Assembly: GCF_002019705.1 (NCBI RefSeq)
Contig: NZ_KV917377.1
Span: forward strand, 182,555 to 246,554
Direction of reading: 5' to 3'
Source of the DNA: Shouchella patagoniensis
GTDB taxonomy: Bacteria > Bacillota > Bacilli > Bacillales > Bacillaceae_D
Length of the DNA stretch: 64,000 nt
Positions 39,871 to 48,389 of the stretch are shown piece by piece. The translations under genes were made by a program, and so were the position numbers. How positions within the stretch are numbered: position 1 is the first letter of the stretch; each line of letters starts with the position of its first letter. The notes under the pieces were generated by a model. The model ran no database searches. It worked only from the letters and a program-made list of their open reading frames with translations, and was not told the DNA's origin.

Positions 39871-39878
39871 AAATAGAA

Positions 39879-40265
39879 TTAATGGTGTTGTTTCATTTCC
39901 GGTTTCTCGTTGTTTCGTTTAGCTTCTTCTTCATAGAAAGGTTTCATGTCATCTCTGACTGAGGACGAGTGCATTTTAATACCTGTTCGATAAGCAGAAC
40001 GGGAAATAACAAGAGCGGCAATAGGGACTGTTATAAAAACAAAAAGAATGGTCAATAACAGTTTGCCTATAAACTGGTTGTGTTGTGTTAAGAAGTAGAG
40101 AAAGGTTGCTGACATAATCATCATAATGCCAAAGGTAGAATTTTTACCTGTGGCATGAAGGCGTGAGTACACGTCAGGTAGGCGAATGATACCAAGTGCG
40201 GCTAATAAGCCGAAGATAGAACCAAGAAGCGCTAATATACTTATAATCCATTCAATCGTTGTCAA
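39879..40265 (-). CDS. mrpG: Na+/H+ antiporter subunit MrpG
   Basis: 128 residues with three membrane helices (about 5-27, 40-60, 66-88) and the family segment LGIIRLPDVYSRLHATGK. The tail is long, charged and His-rich at the end (EKPEMKQHH). It is the last gene of the mrp operon and overlaps mrpF by 14 bp. The small subunits are all needed for the hetero-oligomeric antiporter. Confidence 0.93.
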   Translation of the reverse strand: MTTIEWIISILALLGSIFGLLAALGIIRLPDVYSRLHATGKNSTFGIMMIMSATFLYFLTQHNQFIGKLLLTILFVFITVPIAALVISRSAYRTGIKMHSSSVRDDMKPFYEEEAKRNNEKPEMKQHH

Positions 40266-40527
40266 ACAAATTCCCCCTCTCTAAAAACTTGGCAATAGCG
40301 ACAGATCCAACAAATGCAAGAATACCAACAACTAAGACAACCTCAGTGTAAGCCATTGTATCTTGCAACATCATGAGGATGCCTACAAAGCCAATGAGCA
40401 AAATTCCAACCGTATCAAGGGCAACAATGCGATCGTGCATTGTAGGACCAAGGAGAGCACGTATAAAGCAAAGGAGAGCAGCAATCCCAAGAATGATTAA
40501 AGCGATTGATAGGATTGTATTAAACAT
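40252..40527 (-). CDS. mrpF: Na+/H+ antiporter subunit MrpF
   Basis: 91 residues, three membrane helices, with RALLGPTMHDRIVALDTVG as the family signature. It overlaps mrpE by 8 bp and mrpG by 14 bp. Confidence 0.93.
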   Translation of the reverse strand: MFNTILSIALIILGIAALLCFIRALLGPTMHDRIVALDTVGILLIGFVGILMMLQDTMAYTEVVLVVGILAFVGSVAIAKFLERGNLFDND

Positions 40528-41005
40528 GACGACGGGTCACCTCCAGTATTCCTGCTTCAAACGTTCTTTTCACTTGATTAATTAAGCCTTCTTTATCTTC
40601 GGCATTTAAGGCATGAACAAAAATATAATTTCCGTCCTCCGAAAACTCGATGGATAAAGTACCTGGAGTCAACGTCATCATTACTGCAAATAACGATTTT
40701 TCCGCACGTGTTTGAAGTTCGGTTGGGACAGCTACAATTCCAGGTGCGATTTTCATTTTTGGGCTTAAAACGATTTTTACAACATCAATATTGGCGATCG
40801 TTAATTCTTTTGCAAATACAAGTAGTAGTTTGAAAAACGACCAGACGCGATGCATGTAAAAATAGCGACCTTTAAAACGTATTAAAGTTAATACGACGAG
40901 CATTCCTATTAAATAACCAAAGACAAAATCAACTGCACTGAAACTATTTTGAAAAAGCATCCAAAGAAGAGCAACTGCTAGATTGATCATTAATTGAAAA
41001 GCCAT
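40520..41005 (-). CDS. mrpE: Na+/H+ antiporter subunit MrpE
   Basis: 161 residues. Two N-terminal membrane helices with FVFGYLIGMLVVLTLIRFKG, a third near residue 65, then a cytoplasmic domain with the conserved LTPGTLSIEFSEDGNYIFVH. GGGGAGTG precedes the ATG. It is 4 bp from mrpD and overlaps mrpF. Confidence 0.93.
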   Translation of the reverse strand: MAFQLMINLAVALLWMLFQNSFSAVDFVFGYLIGMLVVLTLIRFKGRYFYMHRVWSFFKLLLVFAKELTIANIDVVKIVLSPKMKIAPGIVAVPTELQTRAEKSLFAVMMTLTPGTLSIEFSEDGNYIFVHALNAEDKEGLINQVKRTFEAGILEVTRRHV

Positions 41006-41009
41006 CTAA

Positions 41010-42491
41010 TCACTCCCCTAGAACCGAATTAATATAGATTTCTGGGTTAAGCAGTTGATCAGCTACATCAAGTGAGTAGTTGAAAACAGGTTCAGCTGCA
41101 AAACCTAAGATAATTGTTAGTGCGACGAGTGGAACGATAGCGAATAACAATTTAGTAACTGATACAGAAGCCTGTTCTTTCGAATGGGCTTGTTCTCCCC
41201 AGAAAGCATAAACGAAAATCTTAATCATTGAGAAGAGGGTTAAAAGACCCACAACTAAAGCTACAGTGGCGATCCCGTAACTTTCAATAACTAAGCTTTC
41301 TCTAATAAGAGGAAACTTACTAAAGAACCCTGAAAGGGGAGGGATACCTGCTAGGGACAATGCAGAGATGAAGAACATCCAAGCGAGCCAAGGATGAGTT
41401 TTCAGTAAGCCACCCATTTTCTTTAGATCCGTTGTACCTGTAATTTTTTCTGTTGCTCCTGCGAATAAGAAGAGTGCTGTCTTTACAATGATATGGTGCG
41501 CGATATAGAAGATCGCCCCTGCAATAGCTATTCTTGTATAAAGACCTAGCCCCATAACCATATATCCTACTTGACTAATAATGTGGTAGGAAAGGATTCG
41601 TTTAAAGTCAAATTGGGAAACGGCACCTAATACACCGAAGAACATCGTGAATCCAGCAACCCATAATATAAATGTATGGGTGAAGTCCGGATCATGAATG
41701 AAAATGAGTGTAAAGGAACGAATAATCGCGTAAATTCCAACCTTTGTTAATAGACCTCCAAAGAGAGCCGCTATGGCTGAAGGAGGACCATAATAAGACC
41801 TCGGAAGCCAAAAATAAAGTGGGAATAATGCTCCCTTCATTGCAAAAACCAAGAAAAAGATCATGGCAACAATTTGCAACGCGCCTGTTTGTTCGAGCTC
41901 ACCTACACGAACTGCCAAGTGTGCCATGTTTAAAGTGCCTGTTATCCCGTATAAATAAGCAAGTCCTACTAAAAAGAGTATGGAAGCAAATACGTTAATC
42001 ACTGCATATTTAAAGGATTCACGAAGCTGGTATTTGGTTCCTCCGATTACGATCAGAGCATAAGAAGAAAGCAACATAACTTCAAAAAATACAAACAGAT
42101 TAAACATATCTCCTGTTAAAAACGCCCCATTCACTCCAGTTAAAAGAAAGAAGTAAAAAGGATAAAAGTAAAACTTTTCACGCTCTGAATGTAGCGTATT
42201 AAATGCAAAAAATAAACAAACAACCCCAACAATAGCTGATAAAAGAACCATAAATGTTGAAAATAGATCAGCTACAAAAACGATCCCAAATGGAGCTGTC
42301 CAGTTTCCGAATTCTAGTGTTATTACTCCAGTTGTGTATGCTTCATAGGCTAGAAAAATTGCTATTCCAAGCATTGCAAAGGAAGTAAGGGCACTTATCA
42401 TTCTTTGCGTTTTTCTATACCTAACAAGCAATATTAAAAGCGCTCCTACCGCAAAAGGTAGAATTACCGGGAGCATGAGTAGATTATTCAT
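41010..42491 (-). CDS. mrpD: Na+/H+ antiporter subunit MrpD
   Basis: 493 residues with about 14 membrane helices. It is related to NuoM/NuoN of complex I: FFLLTGVNGAFLTGDMFNLF carries the conserved acidic helix near residue 126, and FAMKGALFPLYFWLPRSYYG the proton-path lysine. It is one of the two ion-translocating subunits. The start overlaps the mrpC stop by 8 bp. Confidence 0.95.
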   Translation of the reverse strand: MNNLLMLPVILPFAVGALLILLVRYRKTQRMISALTSFAMLGIAIFLAYEAYTTGVITLEFGNWTAPFGIVFVADLFSTFMVLLSAIVGVVCLFFAFNTLHSEREKFYFYPFYFFLLTGVNGAFLTGDMFNLFVFFEVMLLSSYALIVIGGTKYQLRESFKYAVINVFASILFLVGLAYLYGITGTLNMAHLAVRVGELEQTGALQIVAMIFFLVFAMKGALFPLYFWLPRSYYGPPSAIAALFGGLLTKVGIYAIIRSFTLIFIHDPDFTHTFILWVAGFTMFFGVLGAVSQFDFKRILSYHIISQVGYMVMGLGLYTRIAIAGAIFYIAHHIIVKTALFLFAGATEKITGTTDLKKMGGLLKTHPWLAWMFFISALSLAGIPPLSGFFSKFPLIRESLVIESYGIATVALVVGLLTLFSMIKIFVYAFWGEQAHSKEQASVSVTKLLFAIVPLVALTIILGFAAEPVFNYSLDVADQLLNPEIYINSVLGE

Positions 42492-42822
42492 CTGCAGACC
42501 CCCTTAACTTCTCTAAATCATCTGTATTATGCACTTTATATGTTCGGTAACCCAGTACAACTAGAAAAGCTGTAATTCCAAAGCTGATAACAATCGCTGT
42601 TAAAATAAGCGCTTGTGGCAATGGATCTGTGTAACCCCCGTCTGCCATGTGTTCCAGCGGAGGAGCATCAGCATTTAAGCCTGCCATTGTTAAAATCAAT
42701 AAATGCGCACCGTGCGAGAGCATCATGATTGCAACAATGACTCGAAGCAAACTGCGATTTAACAGCATATAGGTTCCGACAGCGAAGAGCACACCGATGA
42801 CAATAAACATTAAAATTTCCAT
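42484..42822 (-). CDS. mrpC: Na+/H+ antiporter subunit MrpC
   Basis: 112 residues, three membrane helices, NuoK-like. DPLPQALILTAIVISFGITA is the family signature. Its ATG overlaps the mrpB stop (TGATG). Confidence 0.93.
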   Translation of the reverse strand: MEILMFIVIGVLFAVGTYMLLNRSLLRVIVAIMMLSHGAHLLILTMAGLNADAPPLEHMADGGYTDPLPQALILTAIVISFGITAFLVVLGYRTYKVHNTDDLEKLRGSADE

Positions 42823-43256
42823 CAGTCTTCATCCTCCGCAACTGTAAGTGTAATAACCATTGCAACTGCGACTACGACTAAAAAGATCCCTAAGTCAAAA
42901 GGCAAGGCAGTTGTTAGTTCAAGTTCCCCAAAGAAAGGAAACGTGTAATAACCAAAGAATTGTTCCAGATAAGCATCTCCAAAGATGATTCCGATAAAGC
43001 CAACACCAAGAGTGATTAATAACCCAATCGCTACTACTGGTACAAAAGAAATCTGAATGACATCATTAGCTGCTTTTCGATCAAAAACAACATAAATTAA
43101 CATCAAGGAGCACGCAGCAGTTAACCCACCGATGAATCCACCGCCTGGATCATTGTGTCCAGCAAAAAACAGATAAAATGCAAATGCTAATAAAAAGTAT
43201 GTCGTTACGACAATTAACGTTTGTTGCAAGACATCATGTGATTTTGAGTACTTCAT
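42822..43256 (-). CDS. mrpB: Na+/H+ antiporter subunit MrpB
   Basis: 144 residues with four membrane helices. AGHNDPGGGFIGGLTAACSL near residue 33 is the conserved MrpB loop. ATG overlaps the mrpA stop (ATGA). The end is acidic (VAEDED). Confidence 0.94.
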   Translation of the reverse strand: MKYSKSHDVLQQTLIVVTTYFLLAFAFYLFFAGHNDPGGGFIGGLTAACSLMLIYVVFDRKAANDVIQISFVPVVAIGLLITLGVGFIGIIFGDAYLEQFFGYYTFPFFGELELTTALPFDLGIFLVVVAVAMVITLTVAEDED

Positions 43257-45664
43257 ACGTCCTCCCCTCCTTTAAAGCGATGTTTAACGAGCATAATTAC
43301 AGCTAGTGCCACAATCCCAAGAACAAGAACTTCAAGCATCGTATCGAGTCCACGGAAATCAACTAAAATGACATTGACCATGTTTGTTCCGCCACCTAGT
43401 TCATACACATTTTCAATGAAGAAGTCTGAAATAGATGTTAGACCTGCATCTGTGCTTAGTGAATAAGCACTAATTCCAACAACTGTTACTGTAATACCCA
43501 CAGCGGCAGATACGATAATATTAAACGTCTTTTTTGAAGCTTTGACGGTTTCATCAGCCATTTCGGGAAGATGTCTAAAAGCTAACATTAATAAAACCAC
43601 CGTTACAGTTTCAATAAGAAGTTGGGTTAAAGCGAGGTCTGGTGCACGCAAAATGACAAAGAACAATGCCATTATGTAGCCAATTATCCCAGCAAAAATA
43701 ATTAAAGTTAGTCGTTTTTTGATGAAGGGTAGGCATAAGCAAGCCATTATGAAAACAACGGCAATGACAACCATAAAAATTGGTAATTCAGCTAAATTAG
43801 CTGTATTGAGATTCCAAGCATCGGCATACCAGAACGTCCAACTTAGAAGAAGTACGATAAAGATAGACATATACAAGAAGTAATCTCGTAATAATCCTGT
43901 CATCTGCACTCTTGTAATTGCTTGCGAACCAGTAATTAAACCATCTAAACCTTTATCATAAAACCAATGAAGTGGATCACGTTCCCTTTTATAAATTTCT
44001 AATTTAGACCATTTCTTCATAAGTAGGAACAGACCTGTACCAAATAGGACAACACCAATTGACATTAAAAGTTCAGTATTAAATCCGTGCCATAAATAAA
44101 AATCCACAGCTACATTGTCAAGAGTTAATGTAGGTATAATACTCGTTACAGCTGGAGCAATTAGTGAATCAGCAACTATATTAGGGAATAAGCCTAAGAC
44201 GATAACAAGGGACCCCAATAAAAGTGGGCTAATTAACATCCCTAATGGTGCTTCATGTACTTTTTGGTCAAAATTTTCTTCTTTAAATGTACCTAAAAAC
44301 GTTTTGACAAACATGATTAAGCAATATAGAAATGTGAATATACTTGCAATCCATGCAATGATTGGCAACATAAATCCAATGCTGTTTGCAGAGAAGAAGT
44401 CTGCTTCTGTTGCTCTTAACATTCCGGTAAAAAACATTTCCTTTGAGATAAAACCATTAAATGGAGGTAAACCAGCCATGGATGCTAGTCCAACAGCAGA
44501 GATAACAAAAGTAATTGGCATAATGGTCATTAATCCACCAAGCTTTTTAATATCTCTTGTACCTGTTTCGTGATCAATAATGCCTACTGTCATAAATAGG
44601 CTTCCTTTAAAAGTTGCGTGATTAATTAAGTGAAACAAAGCTGTCATGATGGCAACAGCGTAAAATGTAACTGCTTCTCCGTCTGACACGAAAAGTGCTG
44701 CAGAACCAACGCCTAAAAGACTCATAATAAGACCAAGTTGACTAATGGTTGAATAAGCGAGAATCCCTTTTAAGTCTTTTTGTCGAACAGCTGTTACAGA
44801 TCCATAAGCTAATGTGATTAATCCAACTATAATTAATGTCCAAAACCAAACGGCCTGTCCTCCAAAAACAGGGGTAAGACGAGCAACCAAATAGATGCCG
44901 GCTTTTACCATAGTTGCAGAGTGTAGGTAAGCACTAACTGGAGTAGGAGCTTCCATCGCATCAGGTAACCAGATATGGAATGGGAATTGAGCAGACTTAG
45001 TAAAAGCTCCTAGAAGTACAAGAATCATAGCAGGCAAAAAGAGTTGACTAGCCACAACGGCATCTACCTGTCCAATGATTTCCCGTATACTAAATGTGCC
45101 TGTAATACCATATAGAATACAGAACCCTGCTAACATAGCGAAACCGCCAAAAACAGTAATTAGCATTGATTTTTGAGCACCGTATACTGATTTTTTTCGG
45201 TGGTACCAGTAACTAATTAAAAGAGCAGAGGCTAAGCTTGTTAACTCCCAAAAGATATATAACGTTATTAAGTTGTCAGTTAAGGTTACCCCAAGCATCG
45301 CACCCATAAAAATGAGTAAGTACGTATAAAAATTTTGTAACCGTTCTGTAGCTTTATTTAAATAATAAATGGAATAGAGCACAACGAGTGACCCGATTCC
45401 AGAAATTAATAAAGCGAAGATAAGGCTAAGTCCATCCAAATAAACATCAAAATTAATACCTAGGGATGGGACCCACGGCATCGAATGTAGAAGTGTTTCT
45501 CCGTTTGATGTAATTGGCAAGTAAGACAAGAAGTACACAAATATAATTGTGGGAACTAGCAGGACAATCCAGCCAGTATGGAGTCTTTTTGTGTATGGGT
45601 AAATGATCGGTATTACGATGGCCATCAAAAATGGAATTATAATGGCTATGTGGAGACTGGACAT
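43253..45664 (-). CDS. mrpA: Na+/H+ antiporter subunit MrpA
   Basis: 803 residues, full length, with about 20 membrane helices. The first 500 residues are NuoL-like (TLYIFWELTSLASALLISYW holds the acidic helix; PDAMEAPTPVSAYLHSATMV is the conserved loop). The C-terminal part contains the MrpA-specific FVILRAPDLALTQLLIETVT. AAGGAGG lies 6 nt before the ATG. First gene of a complete mrpABCDEFG operon with coupled starts. The Mrp system exports sodium and keeps the cytoplasm neutral at high pH. Confidence 0.96.
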   Translation of the reverse strand: MSSLHIAIIIPFLMAIVIPIIYPYTKRLHTGWIVLLVPTIIFVYFLSYLPITSNGETLLHSMPWVPSLGINFDVYLDGLSLIFALLISGIGSLVVLYSIYYLNKATERLQNFYTYLLIFMGAMLGVTLTDNLITLYIFWELTSLASALLISYWYHRKKSVYGAQKSMLITVFGGFAMLAGFCILYGITGTFSIREIIGQVDAVVASQLFLPAMILVLLGAFTKSAQFPFHIWLPDAMEAPTPVSAYLHSATMVKAGIYLVARLTPVFGGQAVWFWTLIIVGLITLAYGSVTAVRQKDLKGILAYSTISQLGLIMSLLGVGSAALFVSDGEAVTFYAVAIMTALFHLINHATFKGSLFMTVGIIDHETGTRDIKKLGGLMTIMPITFVISAVGLASMAGLPPFNGFISKEMFFTGMLRATEADFFSANSIGFMLPIIAWIASIFTFLYCLIMFVKTFLGTFKEENFDQKVHEAPLGMLISPLLLGSLVIVLGLFPNIVADSLIAPAVTSIIPTLTLDNVAVDFYLWHGFNTELLMSIGVVLFGTGLFLLMKKWSKLEIYKRERDPLHWFYDKGLDGLITGSQAITRVQMTGLLRDYFLYMSIFIVLLLSWTFWYADAWNLNTANLAELPIFMVVIAVVFIMACLCLPFIKKRLTLIIFAGIIGYIMALFFVILRAPDLALTQLLIETVTVVLLMLAFRHLPEMADETVKASKKTFNIIVSAAVGITVTVVGISAYSLSTDAGLTSISDFFIENVYELGGGTNMVNVILVDFRGLDTMLEVLVLGIVALAVIMLVKHRFKGGEDV

Positions 45665-45822
45665 GTCATTCCTCCTTCAAAAGTTTTAAAAAGTAAGTTC
45701 CAAGGTCTTCGCCATTATAACTTAAAAAAAATGTCGATGCACCCCTAGAGCATTAGGGATTTATAGTTTTGTTTGTGCATTTATATAAGAATAAATGCGT
45801 CTTAAAAAAGAAAAAATTTTTA

Positions 45823-45853
45823 TGAATAGATACGCTTAAAATTGCCCATTCTA
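45823..45853 (+). promoter_or_regulatory. sigma-G-type promoter of a small membrane protein gene
   Basis: TGAATA (45823-45828), an 18-bp spacer and CATTCTA (45847-45853) fit the sigma-G consensus (TGMATA and CATNHTA). The start near 45860 leaves room for the GGAGGG site at 45865-45870. Confidence 0.55.
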
Positions 45854-45877
45854 TAAATAAAACTGGAGGGCAAATCT

Positions 45878-46090
45878 ATTCGAACAAAAAAGAAGTCAAT
45901 TGTATGCATAGGGATATTTACGGTTGTTCTGCTTTTTGGATGGTGGACAAATGATATAGTTGAAAAGCATCGTAACCAAGAACGACAAGGCTTTTCTACC
46001 CAAAATGTCGACCTTTATGAATTCGGTCCCCGTGAATATATAAAATTCATTCCTCAATCAGAAATAATCGAAGAAGATGAAAACAATTAA
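45878..46090 (+). CDS. small single-pass membrane protein, apparent ATT start, likely forespore
   Basis: 70 residues if translation begins at ATT 45878, which sits 7 nt after GGAGGG. No ATG, GTG or TTG occurs in frame between the preceding stop and the membrane segment. A basic N-terminus (RTKKKS) is followed by one helix (IVCIGIFTVVLLFGWW) and a charged domain that lies outside if the basic end stays in (NVDLYEFGPREYIKFIPQSE, then IIEEDENN). It has its own sigma-G-type promoter and a terminator-like hairpin. I do not recognise the family. A gene with a mutated start codon is the alternative. Confidence 0.55.
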   Translation: MRTKKKSIVCIGIFTVVLLFGWWTNDIVEKHRNQERQGFSTQNVDLYEFGPREYIKFIPQSEIIEEDENN

Positions 46091-46100
46091 AAATAGCAAA

Positions 46101-46128
46101 AAGCCAACTAGTTAAGCTAGCTGGCTTA
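46101..46128 (+). terminator. terminator-like hairpin after the small membrane protein gene
   Basis: AAGCCAACTAG-TTAAG-CTAGCTGGCTT with one mismatch, followed by ATTGTTGTTT. Confidence 0.5.
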
Positions 46129-46179
46129 TTGTTGTTTCTATTAAAATAATTATTACTTTAAGGTGCGGCTTTTTTACGA

Positions 46180-46320
46180 TTAAGAAGAGAGTCTGACCTG
46201 ATCAGTTAGAGAACGACGTAGCAGTTCAGCATGAATTATGTCAATGAAGTCTTTGTTAAGTTCAAGTTCAACTGCTTTGTGATAAGTTTCGATTAAGAGT
46301 TCGTCTGATAAATTCTCCAT
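46180..46320 (-). CDS. sda: sporulation initiation checkpoint protein Sda
   Basis: 46 residues, the same length as B. subtilis Sda. [20 protein letters not shown] forms the first helix and [14 protein letters not shown] the second of the antiparallel hairpin. AGGAG lies 4 nt before the ATG. Sda binds the dimerisation domain of KinA and blocks phosphorelay entry when replication is disturbed. A sigma-A promoter with an adjacent perfect DnaA box lies upstream, as expected from its known DnaA control. Confidence 0.92.
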   Translation of the reverse strand: MENLSDELLIETYHKAVELELNKDFIDIIHAELLRRSLTDQVRLSS

Positions 46321-46326
46321 CTAACT

Positions 46327-46345
46327 CCTGCTTACAAATAGCAGG
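46327..46345 (-). promoter_or_regulatory. hairpin that can cover the sda ribosome binding site
   Basis: On the minus strand CCTGCT-ATTTGTA-AGCAGG. The right arm includes most of the sda Shine-Dalgarno (GCAGGAG). A second strong Shine-Dalgarno (GGGGAGG, 46350-46356) lies just upstream, in frame with the short reading CTG CTA TTT GTA AGC AGG AGT TAG that ends immediately before the sda ATG. Confidence 0.35.
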
Positions 46346-46401
46346 TTCACCTCCCCATCGGTTTAAGTGAGCGCACCTCTCAACATATGATTGTAATTTG
46401 T

Positions 46402-46430
46402 ATCCTACCATGAGAGAGTGAATAGAACAA
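46402..46430 (-). promoter_or_regulatory. sigma-A promoter of sda
   Basis: On the minus strand TTGTTC (46430-46425), a 17-bp spacer and TAGGAT (46407-46402). Confidence 0.6.
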
Positions 46431-46439
46431 CCGTTCGAT

Positions 46440-46448
46440 TTATCCACA
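46440..46448 (+). promoter_or_regulatory. DnaA box, perfect
   Basis: TTATCCACA, 9 bp upstream of the sda -35. Confidence 0.8.
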
Positions 46449-46530
46449 TTGACTAGTTGATAACCTGTGGGTTAATTGTGAGTTTGTTTTTGAAAGGGTT
46501 GCTCTATTCGTGTTTATAACGTTAACAACT

Positions 46531-46539
46531 TTATCCACA
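46531..46539 (+). promoter_or_regulatory. DnaA box, perfect
   Basis: TTATCCACA, about 100 bp upstream of the sda -35. A weaker match (TGTGGGTTA, two mismatches in reverse) lies between the two boxes at 46466-46474. Confidence 0.75.
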
Positions 46540-46637
46540 ATTGTGGAGTGTGGCTGGTTTTGTCGAAAAATTTTGTGAGGATGATGTTTATGTCGAATGC
46601 TGTATTGAGGGAAAGAAATGTTCGATTGTAGTTTTGT

Positions 46638-46666
46638 TTGAAAAATTATAGAATCAGCGGTATAGT
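46638..46666 (+). promoter_or_regulatory. sigma-A promoter of the yqeG operon
   Basis: TTGAAA (46638-46643), a 17-bp spacer and TATAGT (46661-46666), about 40 bp before the yqeG start. Confidence 0.65.
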
Positions 46667-46714
46667 TGATGTTTGATCAGTTTATTTGATTTAGTTTAGA
46701 AAAGGGGTGCTGAC

Positions 46715-47230
46715 GTGTTCAGCCAATTACTTCCAAATCAATATGTGAAGAGCATTTATGATATCGATTTAGACGCATTAAAAAACCGTGGCATTCGTGC
46801 TGTTATTACTGATTTAGATAATACATTGGTAGAGTGGCATCGTGAAGAGGCGACACCTGAAGTGAAAAATTGGTTTACTAAATTAGAAGAAACGGGCTTG
46901 AATGTGACGATTGTATCTAATAATACAGAAAAGCGAGTAAAGGCTTTTTGCGATCCAGAGCAAAAAATCTTTATTCATGGTGCGAAAAAGCCAAGTAGAA
47001 AGGCTTTTCGTAAGGCTTGTAAGCAAATGGATGTACGAACTGATGAAGCGGTTGTTATAGGAGACCAAATCTTTACAGACGTGCTTGGAGGTAATCGAGC
47101 TGGTCTTTTTACGATTCTAGTCGTACCTGTTGCTAAAACAGATGGATGGATGACGCAATTGAACAGGCGCATGGAACGCATTGTATTAAGATGGATGAAG
47201 AAAAAAGGTCAAATTCATTGGGAGGAATAA
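46715..47230 (+). CDS. yqeG: YqeG family HAD phosphatase
   Basis: 171 residues from GTG with AAAGGGG 11 nt upstream. HAD motif I is DLDNTLVEW near 32, motif II is TIVSNN, and motif IV is VVIGDQIFTDVLGGNRAG. Related to phosphatidylglycerophosphatases and 5'-nucleotidases; the physiological substrate in Bacillus is not settled. First gene of a nine-gene operon with the B. subtilis yqeG-yqeM order. Confidence 0.9.
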   Translation: MFSQLLPNQYVKSIYDIDLDALKNRGIRAVITDLDNTLVEWHREEATPEVKNWFTKLEETGLNVTIVSNNTEKRVKAFCDPEQKIFIHGAKKPSRKAFRKACKQMDVRTDEAVVIGDQIFTDVLGGNRAGLFTILVVPVAKTDGWMTQLNRRMERIVLRWMKKKGQIHWEE

Positions 47231-47232
47231 GC

Positions 47233-48357
47233 ATGTCTGAAACAGAAACAGAGCAAGATTGGCACTGCTCCGGGTGCGGTGTTAAAATTCAATCAGAGGA
47301 ACCAAAAAAAATCGGTTATGCACCATCTTCAGCGTTAAAAAGGGATGTTGTCGTATGTAAACGATGTTTTCGTCTCACTCATTACAATGAGATCCAACCA
47401 GTTGCGATTGAAGATGACGAATTTGCAGCGATGTTCCATTCATTGCATACAAAAGATGCGTTAATCGTAAAAGTAGTTGATATTGTAGATGTATATGGAA
47501 GTTGGATCTCTGGTGTACAACGTTTTGTAGGGAAGAATCCGGTCTTACTTGTCGCAAATAAAGTAGACTTATTGCCTAAATCAACGAACCGAGGAAAATT
47601 AACCAATTGGTTAAAGAAGATGGCAAGTGATGAAGGATTAAAACCGCTTGATGCGATGTTGATGAGCACAGTGTCAAACGAGGGCGTGGAGGAAGTCATT
47701 AATCGGATTGATGAACTCCGCAAAGGCAAAGACGTGTATGTTGTTGGTTGCACAAATGTCGGGAAATCATCTTTTATTAATAAAATACTAAAATTGCATG
47801 GGCATGAAGGCGACCACTTTATTACGACATCCCATTTTCCTGGAACGACATTAAACTTAATTGACATCCCGTTGGGCGATGAAAAATCATTAGTTGACAC
47901 ACCTGGTTTAATCAATCGTCATCAAATTGCCCACTTGTTAAGTCCAAAAAGTTTAAAAGCCATAACTCCTAAAAAAGAATTAAAGCCTACTGTGTTTCAA
48001 TTAAAAGAAGAGCAGACCTTATTTTTGGGTGGGTTAGCTCGGCTTGACTTCATAAAAGGTGCTCCATCATCGTTTGTTGTCTATGTCGCAAATGATCTGC
48101 ATATTCATCGAACAAAACGTGAAAAAGCAGATGATTTATTTGAAAATCATGCTGGTGTTCTTTTAACACCTCCTTTTAAAGAAGAAGGGGAAGTTACCTT
48201 TGAGCTTAAGAAGCACACATTTAAAATAGGCGCTGAAGCAACGGATATTGTCTATTCTGGCCTTGGTTGGATACGAGTGCAAAGTGAAGGTGCTACGATT
48301 GAAGTATATGCCCCGAAAGAAGTTGGGGTAAGTGTTCGTCCGTCAATTCACGCATAA
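47233..48357 (+). CDS. yqeH: ribosome biogenesis GTPase YqeH
   Basis: 374 residues from ATG 47233 with GGAGG 8 nt upstream. A zinc finger (CSGCG near residue 12, CKRC near 45) is followed by a circularly permuted GTPase: the G4 motif NKVD comes before the P-loop GCTNVGKSS and DTPG. It is needed for 30S subunit assembly. It lies 2 bp after yqeG. Confidence 0.95.
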   Translation: MSETETEQDWHCSGCGVKIQSEEPKKIGYAPSSALKRDVVVCKRCFRLTHYNEIQPVAIEDDEFAAMFHSLHTKDALIVKVVDIVDVYGSWISGVQRFVGKNPVLLVANKVDLLPKSTNRGKLTNWLKKMASDEGLKPLDAMLMSTVSNEGVEEVINRIDELRKGKDVYVVGCTNVGKSSFINKILKLHGHEGDHFITTSHFPGTTLNLIDIPLGDEKSLVDTPGLINRHQIAHLLSPKSLKAITPKKELKPTVFQLKEEQTLFLGGLARLDFIKGAPSSFVVYVANDLHIHRTKREKADDLFENHAGVLLTPPFKEEGEVTFELKKHTFKIGAEATDIVYSGLGWIRVQSEGATIEVYAPKEVGVSVRPSIHA

Positions 48358-48389
48358 TACGGATTAACAGTGGACAGGAGGGCATTGGT

